In this document: positions 17,532 to 24,929 of the stretch, piece by piece
How positions within the stretch are numbered: the first letter of the stretch is position 1
Layout: every line of letters starts with the position of its first letter
Source: JAIVJM01 sp963816985
GTDB taxonomy: Bacteria; Acidobacteriota; Blastocatellia; Pyrinomonadales; Pyrinomonadaceae
NCBI GenBank assembly: GCA_963816985.1
Contig: CAWFMF010000004.1
Location: 1-64,000, forward strand
Direction of reading: 5' to 3'
Length of the DNA stretch: 64,000 nt
Translations under genes and position numbers: made by a program
Notes under the pieces: model-generated
The model's input: the letters and a program-made list of their open reading frames with translations, nothing else
What the model was told of the DNA's origin: nothing
Database searches by the model: none

Positions 17532-19865
17532 CCACTTGAAGACGCTCACGATGTCGGAGAAGTCGTCGCTCCAGACGACGAATTTGCCTTCGTGTTCTTC
17601 GAGGGGCTGCCAGCGCACGTCCGCCGCGAGCGCGCCGAGGTCTTGCTCGCGGCGGGCGACGACGACCCACTCGGAGGGCTCCTTGCCTTCGGACGGCTCG
17701 TATTCTCTGTCGGCGAAGACGCGCGCCGCAAGGCCCGCGCGGCGCACGAGCCCGCCGACGACGCGCGAGAGGTCGAGGCTCCGGTTCGAGACGTGGAAGG
17801 CGATGAGTCCGCCTTCCGTCAACTTCGAGAGGTAGAGGTCGAGCGCCTCGCGCGTCATGAGGTGCGCGGGCACGGCGTCGGAGCTGAAGGCGTCGAGCAC
17901 GACGAGCCCGTAGTGATGCGCGGGCGCTTCGCGCAGCCGCAGACGAGCGTCGCCGACGACCGCTTCGACGGGCACGGCGGTGCAGTTCGAAAGATACGTG
18001 AAGAGCCGCGCGTCGCGCGCGAGGCGGACGACCGAGGGGTCTATCTCGTAGAACGTCCACGTCTGCCCCGGCTTCGAGTAGGCCGCGCTCGCGCCCGTCC
18101 CCAAGCCGACGACGGCGACGTTCACGGGCCGCGCGGCCCGCGCCTCGAACGACTCGAAGAGCGAGCCGAGCGGCCCGCGCCGGTGATAATAAGAGAGCGG
18201 CTCGCACGCTCTTCGAGGGTCCGTGAACTGCCGCCCGTGGAGAGTGCTGCCGTGCGAGAAGCGGCGCATCGTGTCCGCCTCGTCGCGCGTCACGCGCATC
18301 GTCCCGAAGAAATTCCGCTCGGCATGGAGCGTCCAGTTCGAAGGCTCGGACATCAGAAGGCTCGCCAACATCACCGCGCCGAGGCCGAGCGCGAAGCGCA
18401 AGGGGCGCGGCGCGAAGAAGTGGTTGAGCAAAACCAAAGGGAGTCCGAGCGTGAGCGCGAGTTTCTCGACCGTCTCCAACTCGAACTCGACGGCGACCGC
18501 CACCAGCACGGCGGTCAGAAGCCCCACTCCCAAAGGGTATGCCACGTCGCGCCAGCCGACACGACTCTCATCTTCGACGGCTGCTCCTTCAACATCATCC
18601 CCCTCGACCGCCGCGCGCTTCTCCGCCTTGCCGAAGCGCGGCAGGCCGAACCTTCCGGGCTGCATCAACGGGCGCAGGTAGCAGGCGAGGAGGATGACGA
18701 GCGGGTATTCGGCGACCGAGTTGAACACGAGCGGCGCGACGATGGCGTTGAAGAAGCCGCCGAGCGCGCCGCCGATTGAGACCCACAAGTAAAACTCCGC
18801 GAGGTGCGCTGTCGGCGGTCGCTCTTCGGCGAGCTGCCCGTGGCAGACCATCGCGGCGACGAAGAGGAAGATGAGATGAAAGAGGATGAGGAACCACGCG
18901 GGCTCGGTCGCGCCCGAAAGATAGACGAGCGTGATGATGATGCCCGCGCCCGGCAGGAGCCTCGCCATCAGACGCCACGAGACGAAACTGCGGCGCGCGA
19001 AGACGAGGACGAAGCTCAGTAGATAGAGCGTGAGCGGGATGATCCAGAGCAGCGGCGCGGAGGCCACGTCGGTCGTGATGTAAGTCGTCACGCCGAGCAC
19101 GAGACTCGAAGGCACGAAGGCGAGCAGAGCCCAACGCGCCCTCTGCTTGAGACTCAAGCCCCGCGTTTCTTCATCATCAACAACTGTCCCTCGCTCGTCA
19201 TCGTTACTCGTCCCTCTCGCTTCGTCCGCGTCCGACTTCCCTTCTCCTTCCTGCTTAACCGTGCGGGTTCTGAGGGCCGCCACAGCGCAGGCCACAATGA
19301 GGACGGCGAGCGCGGCGTAGCCCCACGCCCAAGAGGCTCGTTGCCCCGCGAGCGTCCAGTTCGGTTCGAGCAGGAGCGGGAAGGCGAGGAGCGCCGAGAG
19401 GCTCCCGGCGTTGCTCGCCGCGTAGAGAAAGTATGGGTCTCCGGCGGAGGCCGCGCGCGTCTGCGAGAACCACTTTTGCAAGAGCGGCGCGGTGGCCGAG
19501 ACGACGAAGAACGGCGGCCCCGCCGTTATCAACAAGGCTTTAAGAAGCCACCCCGCCGGGTTCCCTTCGGTCGGCACGTCGCTCGTCGCCAGCACTCCGG
19601 GGACGACGAACAACATGAAGAGCGCGGCCCCCAACAGCAGCGCGCCGTGCAGCAACACCTGCGCGCGCGTCGTCCGGAGGCTCCGCGTGACGACGAGGAC
19701 GTAGGCGTAGCCCGCCAGCAGCGCCGCCTGAAAAAAGAGCATGCAAGTGTTCCAGACGGCGGGCGTGCCCCCCAGAAGAGGCAGCAGAATCTTCCCCGCG
19801 AGGGGCTGCATCCAGAACAGTAGAAACGCGCTGACGAAGAGTGTGACGGCGAATAAAGAGGACAT
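17526..19865 (-). CDS. Membrane protein with C-terminal spermidine-synthase-like domain
   Basis: About 779 residues from ATG 19865. The first two thirds contain roughly ten or more transmembrane helices, beginning FAVTLFVSAFLLFWMQPLAG, as in fused 'spermidine synthase/MFS-like' proteins. The last third is a Rossmann domain with NVAVVGLGTGASAAY (SAM-type binding loop), YEIDPSVVRLARD and GLVVLDAFSSDAVPAHLMT, as in the SpeE family. Whether it makes polyamines is unknown; many such fusions lack proof of activity. The start abuts a hairpin repeat, with no recognisable ribosome-binding site between them. A TTG three codons upstream is the alternative start. Confidence 0.85.
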   Translation of the reverse strand: MSSLFAVTLFVSAFLLFWMQPLAGKILLPLLGGTPAVWNTCMLFFQAALLAGYAYVLVVTRSLRTTRAQVLLHGALLLGAALFMLFVVPGVLATSDVPTEGNPAGWLLKALLITAGPPFFVVSATAPLLQKWFSQTRAASAGDPYFLYAASNAGSLSALLAFPLLLEPNWTLAGQRASWAWGYAALAVLIVACAVAALRTRTVKQEGEGKSDADEARGTSNDDERGTVVDDEETRGLSLKQRARWALLAFVPSSLVLGVTTYITTDVASAPLLWIIPLTLYLLSFVLVFARRSFVSWRLMARLLPGAGIIITLVYLSGATEPAWFLILFHLIFLFVAAMVCHGQLAEERPPTAHLAEFYLWVSIGGALGGFFNAIVAPLVFNSVAEYPLVILLACYLRPLMQPGRFGLPRFGKAEKRAAVEGDDVEGAAVEDESRVGWRDVAYPLGVGLLTAVLVAVAVEFELETVEKLALTLGLPLVLLNHFFAPRPLRFALGLGAVMLASLLMSEPSNWTLHAERNFFGTMRVTRDEADTMRRFSHGSTLHGRQFTDPRRACEPLSYYHRRGPLGSLFESFEARAARPVNVAVVGLGTGASAAYSKPGQTWTFYEIDPSVVRLARDARLFTYLSNCTAVPVEAVVGDARLRLREAPAHHYGLVVLDAFSSDAVPAHLMTREALDLYLSKLTEGGLIAFHVSNRSLDLSRVVGGLVRRAGLAARVFADREYEPSEGKEPSEWVVVARREQDLGALAADVRWQPLEEHEGKFVVWSDDFSDIVSVFKWF

Positions 19866-19868
19866 AGA

Positions 19869-19945
19869 GTTCAAAGTTTAAAGTTCAAAGTTCAAAGTTT
19901 GAAGTCAGCCCTCGACTTTGAACTTTGAACTTTGAACCTTGAACT
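19869..19945. repeat. Hairpin repeat of GTTCAAA units
   Basis: Arms 19869-19899 and 19915-19945 are near-perfect reverse complements made of AGTTCAAAG heptamer-like repeats. The element is wedged between two minus-strand genes: it overlaps the stop of the VWFA gene (19944-19946) and lies 3 bp from the start of the next. Confidence 0.9.
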
Positions 19946-22217
19946 ATTTCACGATCTCGAAGTCTATCCACTGCGACGCAGTGGCGTGGCGGCCTTTGAC
20001 GAGTTCGTCGGTGACGATGAGTTGGAGGACGTACTCGCCGGGGACGAGGTCTGAGCCGAGGCGGAGGCGGCTGCCCGTCGTAAAATAATTCGCGCCGTTC
20101 TGACTTCCGGGGTCGAAGGATTTGACTTGCCCGGTGAAGGCCGGCTGGCCCTCGCGGAAGAGCCGCATCTGGACGCGCAGTTGCGGGCGCGCGGTGGCGC
20201 GGTCGAGTCTGGCGTTGTAGATGTTGACTAAATAGTCGGCCAGCGTGCCCTGCCGGAAGCGCCTGACCGCCGAACTGCTCATCGGGTCGGGGCCGCGCCC
20301 CTGCCCTTCGCCCGGAGTGCCTTGCTGCTGCGGCGGCGTCGTTGAGGACGCGGCGGCGGGCGCGTTCGCCTGCGCCACGGGCGAGCCTTCGAGGATGATG
20401 CCGGAGAGCGCGAGCCGCTTTTTCTTGAGGTCGGGGACTTCGATGAACTGGCTCGCGGAGCCGAGGCTCTCGGTCGCCGCGTCGCGCACGGCCACGCGCA
20501 GTTGATACGCGCCCGGCTTCTTGACGGGCACGCGCATCGTGTAGACGAGCCCGCCCTCGACGACGGCGCGCAGCGAATCCCCGCGCGCGCGCACCGTCTC
20601 GGTGCGGTTCACCTCGTCCACGACGTTGCCGTTCTCGCCGAAGGTGATGGCGATGATGTCGAGGTCGGCCTTGTGCCAGCCGTCGGCCTCCTCGGCGAAC
20701 TTCACCTTGCTCATGTCAATGTGCATGAGCGAGGCGACGAACGTCCCTTGCTGCGCGTCGCCGCCGAAGAGCGACGTGAGGCGCAGGCGCACGTCGCCCG
20801 ACGCGAAGGGCGAGGTGAGCGCGCCGATGAGCTGCTCGCCGCGCGTGCGACGGAGGGGGCGGGCCGCTTCGTCTTCGGTGAAGCCGTAGAAGCCGCCGCG
20901 CGTGCGCACCCGCAGGCCCGCGCGCTTCACCTTGACCTCGACGCGGTTGAAGCGGCGGCGGCCTTTGACCGGGTCGAAGGTCTCCTCGTCGGGGCGGAAG
21001 CCGATGAGGTAGAAGCCCCTCTGGTCTTCGAGGACGCGCGCGACGCCGTTGCTCAGGTCGTTGTTGTTGCGGACAAGGAAGCCGCCCGTCTCCTGCGCGA
21101 GGTAGCGCAGGGCGTCCTGCGTCTCAAGGAACTTCGTCGAGCGGTCGCTCATCGCCGTCTCGATCTCGCGCGACGACATCCCCGAAGTGTTGTCGGCGGC
21201 GCTCAGCCCGAACCACGGAAGCCCGCGCGCGTCTATCGTGTAGATGCGAACCGAGGCGCGGTTGGCGAGGTCTGCGAGGCGGCGCATCCCTTCGAGGATG
21301 CGCGTGCTATGCGCCATGTCCTCGCGGCGGTAGATCGAGAAGCCCTCGGAGAACATGACGATTGACTTGCGGCCCGGCAGCTCCTTCATCCCCTTGACGA
21401 TGAAGTTCAGCGCGCCGAGCGTGCCGACGGCGAAGACCTCTTCGCGGAACTCGTCCACGCCGCCGCCCCTCTTCTCCGTCTCCTCTTCGTCTTCGCCTTC
21501 GCGCCCGCCGCTCGGACGCGGCACGTCGCCCGAAAGCTTGCCTTCGAGCGGCTGGAAGATGCCGACGCCCGAACGCCCCATCGGGTACCAGCGCACGCGC
21601 TCGATGGCCGCGTGAAGTTGCCGACGGTCGGAGGTGAACTGCTGGAGCGCGCCCATCCCGGCGCTCGTGCGGATGATGGCGACGAGGTCGTTGGGCTGCA
21701 TCTGCTCGTCAACGTACTTCTTGAGCGCGCGGCGGATGAAGGCCGTGCTCTCGAACGAAGCGCCGAGGTCGTCCACGACGAGCGCGATGGTGCGCCGCAC
21801 CTGACCGGGCCGCAGACGCGCGGGCGGGACGGGCGGCGCGTCACGCCCGGCGGGCTTGCTTGCTTCCGCCGGGCGCTCGGCGGCTGAAGGGTCGGCGACG
21901 TTCGAGACGTAAGAGAAGTTAGTGATCTCCTGCCGCTCGCCGCCGAGCGTGACCTCGAAGTCTTCGGGGCTGAGGTCTGTCACCGGCCTCCCCTGCTTGT
22001 CCACAACCACGGCGTCGAACTGCACGAGGTTCGAGGTGATGCGGACGACTTCATCTTCGGCGTCCGCCTGCGGCGAGGGGGTCGGAGTTTGTTGCGGCGT
22101 CGCCGCCGAAGGGCTCGGCGCGGGCGTCGGAGTCCGCGGCCCTTGCGCGCGGAGCGGCGCGAGCGTCGGCGCGACGATGAGGAGGGCGGCGAGGAGGCGA
22201 GGGACGATTCTTTTCAT
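19944..22217 (-). CDS. Secreted VWFA-related domain protein (acidobacterial type)
   Basis: 757 residues with a signal peptide (MKRIVPRLLAALLIVAPTLA) and a Pro/Thr-rich linker. The acidobacterial VWFA-related family start follows: VVRITSNLVQFDAVVVDKQG, RPVTDLSPEDFEVTLGG. The von Willebrand A fold shows in TIALVVDDLGASFES (a modified metal-binding DxSxS-like site) and KELPGRKSIVMFSEGF. A C-terminal region of beta strands follows. Such proteins are numerous in Acidobacteriota; they are thought to act in adhesion or surface complexes, but no function is proven. It lies upstream of the membrane spermidine-synthase-like gene, separated by the hairpin. Confidence 0.88.
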   Translation of the reverse strand: MKRIVPRLLAALLIVAPTLAPLRAQGPRTPTPAPSPSAATPQQTPTPSPQADAEDEVVRITSNLVQFDAVVVDKQGRPVTDLSPEDFEVTLGGERQEITNFSYVSNVADPSAAERPAEASKPAGRDAPPVPPARLRPGQVRRTIALVVDDLGASFESTAFIRRALKKYVDEQMQPNDLVAIIRTSAGMGALQQFTSDRRQLHAAIERVRWYPMGRSGVGIFQPLEGKLSGDVPRPSGGREGEDEEETEKRGGGVDEFREEVFAVGTLGALNFIVKGMKELPGRKSIVMFSEGFSIYRREDMAHSTRILEGMRRLADLANRASVRIYTIDARGLPWFGLSAADNTSGMSSREIETAMSDRSTKFLETQDALRYLAQETGGFLVRNNNDLSNGVARVLEDQRGFYLIGFRPDEETFDPVKGRRRFNRVEVKVKRAGLRVRTRGGFYGFTEDEAARPLRRTRGEQLIGALTSPFASGDVRLRLTSLFGGDAQQGTFVASLMHIDMSKVKFAEEADGWHKADLDIIAITFGENGNVVDEVNRTETVRARGDSLRAVVEGGLVYTMRVPVKKPGAYQLRVAVRDAATESLGSASQFIEVPDLKKKRLALSGIILEGSPVAQANAPAAASSTTPPQQQGTPGEGQGRGPDPMSSSAVRRFRQGTLADYLVNIYNARLDRATARPQLRVQMRLFREGQPAFTGQVKSFDPGSQNGANYFTTGSRLRLGSDLVPGEYVLQLIVTDELVKGRHATASQWIDFEIVK

Positions 22218-22339
22218 CGTGAGTTCCCGTCAAACGTAATTGGCGGAGGCGGCGCGCGGCGCGGCCCCAAATGTCCCGGCTGGATTTCGCACGGGTGATG
22301 TGCGATGCTTCGACGAACATTCAAACGAACGGAGAAATT

Positions 22340-22786
22340 ATGGCAGAGCCTGTAAAAAACGGCGACCTCGTGCGCGTCCACTACACCGGTCGGCTGGCGG
22401 ACGGGGCGGTCTTCGACACCTCGAAGGACGGCGGCGAGCCCCTTGAATTCACCGTCGGCACGGGGCAGGTCATCCCCGGCTTCGAGGATGGCGTGCGCGG
22501 CATGACGGTCGGCGAGTCGAAGACGATTGAAATCGAATCCGAAGACGCCTACGGCGCGCACCGCGAAGGACTCGTCGCCGAGATAGACCGCGAGAACGCG
22601 AAGTTCCCCTTCGAGCCGAAGGTCGGCATGAACCTCCTCATGCCGCTCCCCGACGGCCAGCAGCTCGAAGTCGTCGTCACCGAAGTCACCAACACCCACG
22701 TCACCGTTGACGGCAACCACCCGCTCGCCGGCAAGAAGCTCATCTTCGACCTCGAACTCGTCAGCAGCGAGCCGCAAGGCGAGTAG
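22340..22786 (+). CDS. FKBP-type peptidyl-prolyl isomerase (SlyD/FkpB-like)
   Basis: 148 residues from ATG 22340, with GGAGAAA eight bases upstream. FKBP active-site sequence is present: VRVHYTGRLADGAVFDTS, VIPGFEDGVRGMTVGESK and DAYGAH. The insert-in-flap region DRENAKFPFEPKVGMNLLM, and the second half VVVTEVTNTHVTVDGNHPLA, place it in the SlyD/FkpB group of chaperone-like isomerases. There is no signal peptide, so it acts in the cytoplasm on nascent proteins. The His-rich tail of E. coli SlyD is missing, so a metal-storage role is unlikely. Confidence 0.93.
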   Translation: MAEPVKNGDLVRVHYTGRLADGAVFDTSKDGGEPLEFTVGTGQVIPGFEDGVRGMTVGESKTIEIESEDAYGAHREGLVAEIDRENAKFPFEPKVGMNLLMPLPDGQQLEVVVTEVTNTHVTVDGNHPLAGKKLIFDLELVSSEPQGE

Positions 22787-22790
22787 GCCA

Positions 22791-22873
22791 AGTCAGAAGT
22801 CGGAACGATGAACGCTGAACTGAAAGACAAACGCTTTTTGTTTTCAGTTCAGCGTTCATCGTTCTGACTTCCG
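22791..22873. repeat. Hairpin repeat, GTCAGAA family (copy 2)
   Basis: The arm from AAGTCAGAAGTCGGAACGAT pairs with ATCGTTCTGACTTCCG. The stem centre reads GAACGATGAACGCTGAACT on the left and its exact complement on the right (22846-22864). Compared with copy 1 the CGATG/CGCTG units are swapped, and both arms changed together. Confidence 0.88.
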
Positions 22874-22883
22874 CGTTTCTTCC

Positions 22884-23447
22884 TCACCGCTTCTTCTTCT
22901 TCTTCGGCTTGGGAGATGGTCGCTTGACCTCGGCGGGCCGTTCCTCTTCTTCCTCGTCGTCTTCGGGGGCGACGCCGAAGTAGCTCATCCACTCGCCCAG
23001 TTCGGACGCGGCGACGCCGGAACGCTCTTGCGATTCGGCCCGCGCGTCGCCCGCGCTCGCCTCTTCGTCGAGACGGCGGCGGAACTCGCCGGAGCGGACG
23101 ACCTGCGCGCCGCACTGGCGGACGTAGGCGGCCAGCGCGCGGTCGGAGGTCACGACCTTCAGCGTCCGCCGCTCGCGCGAGGACTCGACCAGATGTTTGA
23201 TGCGCTCGTCGGCGTTCGACCCGCGCTCGGCGTAGAAGACGCGCACGCCCATGAAGCTCGAACCGTCAGGAAAGTGCTCCTCCGGCGCGCCGTCGAAGAC
23301 CACCTCGACGCTCACGCCCGCCGCGCGCGCGAGCCTTGAGAGTTCCGTGAGCAGCCGCCGCCGCGCGCCCGCCTTGTCGCGGTGCCACCCCACGCGCTGC
23401 CCCATCACGTTGTTGCCGTCCACGAGGTAAGACACGCCCGCGACCAC
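22884..23447 (-). CDS. YacP-like NYN (PIN-fold) ribonuclease-type protein
   Basis: 187 residues. The NYN/PIN nuclease pattern is clear: YLVDGNNVMGQ (first acidic residue and the NN pair), VSVEVVFDGAPEEHFPDG, NADERIKHLVESSRER and LKVVTSDRALAAYVRQCGA (further acidic residues for metal binding). Bacterial YacP (Rae1) is a ribosome-associated endoribonuclease in Bacillus; a similar RNA-processing role is possible here. The acidic then Lys-rich tail (PKPKKKKKR) looks like a nucleic-acid contact. It is convergent with the FKBP gene, across the hairpin. Confidence 0.8.
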   Translation of the reverse strand: MVAGVSYLVDGNNVMGQRVGWHRDKAGARRRLLTELSRLARAAGVSVEVVFDGAPEEHFPDGSSFMGVRVFYAERGSNADERIKHLVESSRERRTLKVVTSDRALAAYVRQCGAQVVRSGEFRRRLDEEASAGDARAESQERSGVAASELGEWMSYFGVAPEDDEEEEERPAEVKRPSPKPKKKKKR

Positions 23448-23491
23448 CCCGACTTAAATTTTTAAGACTACTCCGACTCGGACTCTAACGA

Positions 23492-24398
23492 TTACTCGGA
23501 CTTGAACTCGTAGGTGAGCTGGCCGCGCGCTTTGATGGGCTTACCGGAAAGCAGCGTCGGCGAGAAGCGAGCCTGCCGCGCCGCCGCCTCGGCAGCCGCA
23601 CGCAAAAGCGGGTGGCCGCTCACCGCCCGCGCCGCCGTCACACGGCCACCCTCGTCCACCTCGACCGAGACGACCACCGGGCCGGAAGCCTTCACCGCCC
23701 TCGCCGCCGGCGGATAAGTGGGCACGGGCTTGCTGATAACCTTTCGGTTCAAGTCTCCCACGGTCACACGCTTCACGCCCGACGCCGTGTCGTCGCCCCC
23801 TTGCGCCGGTTCGTCTTCCTTCGAGACTTCTTCGGGGCCGCCGACGACGTTGACCGACTCGCCGTCTTCGATTTGGACGAAGGCGCGCGTGATGCGCCAG
23901 ACGCCCGCCTCGCGCGTCATCAAGACCATGTAGCGACCGCTCGCCTTCGTCCCCTCGACCGACACCGTGTAGGTGGCGAAGCCGGAGCCGTCCGCGTCCA
24001 CCTTGAAACTACCGACGGGAAAGCCCGTGCTCTTAATCTCGCCCAACTTCTCGGCGACCGCCGCGCTCCGCTTCAGCTCCGCCTCCGCCAACTGGTACGC
24101 CTCGGAAGACTTGAGGCTGCTCTGGACGTACCTGTAGCCGTAGTAGACCGCGAGCCCCGCGCCCGCGCCGACGAGGACGAGGAAGGCGAAGAGGATGAGC
24201 AGAATCTTCCCCGTGCGCGACTTGCGTTGCGGCGGCGGCGGCTGCGCGGCCTTGCGGCCCCGTGTTCCACGAAGTCTGCATCTGCCCGCCCGGCGGCACG
24301 TAAGCCATCGGGGGCTGCTCCTGCGCCGCCGGGCTCCCACACTTCGGGCAGAACCTCAGGCCGGTCGTCAGCGCGCCCCCGCAATTCATGCAGTTCAT
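23492..24398 (-). CDS. Zinc-ribbon membrane protein with C-terminal TonB-like domain, frameshifted
   Basis: Starts at ATG 24398 (AGGAAGAG upstream). The N-terminal zinc ribbon is MNCMNCGGALTTGLRFCPKC, then a Pro/Gln-rich linker. Between about 24255 and 24262 the frame changes, and the protein continues as QPPPPQRKSRTGKILLIL, one transmembrane helix (LLILFAFLVLVGAGAGLAVY), an extracytoplasmic domain, and a C-terminal TonB-like domain (KPVPTYPPAARAVKASGPVV ... ARFSPTLLSGKPI). The two halves match a known arrangement of zinc-ribbon/TonB proteins, so I treat this as one gene with an indel. It may transmit envelope force or signals; the partner is unknown. Confidence 0.75.
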
Positions 24399-24540
24399 CT
24401 TCTCTTCCTCCGCGCGAATTAGTACCACAAATCAGCGGGCGGCGGTGTATTTAGATTTTCGAGCCGAAACCGTTTGGCCGGGCGCGGCGCGGTCGAGAAT
24501 GTGGAAGGGCGTCCGAGGCTTTGGACGGGGCGAAAGTTTG

Positions 24541-24586
24541 TTGACGGATCGTATGCTTCTCAATAATATATGGCTATGTCATATAT
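24541..24586 (+). promoter_or_regulatory. Promoter and likely PadR operator overlapping the gene start
   Basis: TTGACG (24541-24546) and TAATAT (24564-24569) are 17 bp apart. The inverted repeat ATATATG-N7-CATATAT (24566-24586) covers the -10, the start point and the first codons, a good site for repression by the PadR product itself. The expected start of transcription, about 24576, coincides with an ATG. Confidence 0.7.
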
Positions 24587-24929
24587 AGGCTCACACATTC
24601 TCGACCGCGAGTTGAAGAAGGGCAGCGCCGAGCTTTTAATCCTTTCGCTCGTCGAAGACCAGCCCCGGCACGGCTACGACATCGGCAGCCTCATCGAGCA
24701 ACGCTCGCGCGGCGTCCTGCGCTTCAACATCGCCTCGCTCTACCCTTTGCTCTACCGCCTGGAGCGGCGCGGCTGGATTCTGGGCCGCTGGGTGGAGAAG
24801 TCCGGCCAAAGGCGGCGGCGTTACTACCGCCTGACGCCCGCAGGCAAGAAGGTTCTGGCGGCGCAGCGCAGCGGTTGGCTGGAGTTCGTCGAGGCCATCA
24901 ACCGCATTATAGGAATCGAAAATGCCTGA
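24576..24929 (+). CDS. PadR-family transcriptional regulator
   Basis: About 117 residues with the PadR winged helix: DRELKKGSAELLILSLVED, PRHGYDIGSLIEQRSRG, LRFNIASLYPLLYRLERRGW, then RRRYYRLTPAGKKVL. PadR proteins repress neighbouring transporter genes. The coding sequence overlaps the ADOP permease start by 8 bp, so the two are co-translated. I chose ATG 24576 because the promoter predicts transcription starting there (a leaderless mRNA); ATG 24570 overlaps the end of the -10 box and would lie upstream of the transcript. The operator-like inverted repeat suggests autorepression. Confidence 0.9.
   Translation: MSYIGSHILDRELKKGSAELLILSLVEDQPRHGYDIGSLIEQRSRGVLRFNIASLYPLLYRLERRGWILGRWVEKSGQRRRRYYRLTPAGKKVLAAQRSGWLEFVEAINRIIGIENA

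Noticed and set aside
20500..21365. Long plus-strand frame opposite the VWFA gene
   Set aside because: Shadow of the high-GC coding strand; composition is His/Ala/Arg-rich without domain motifs.
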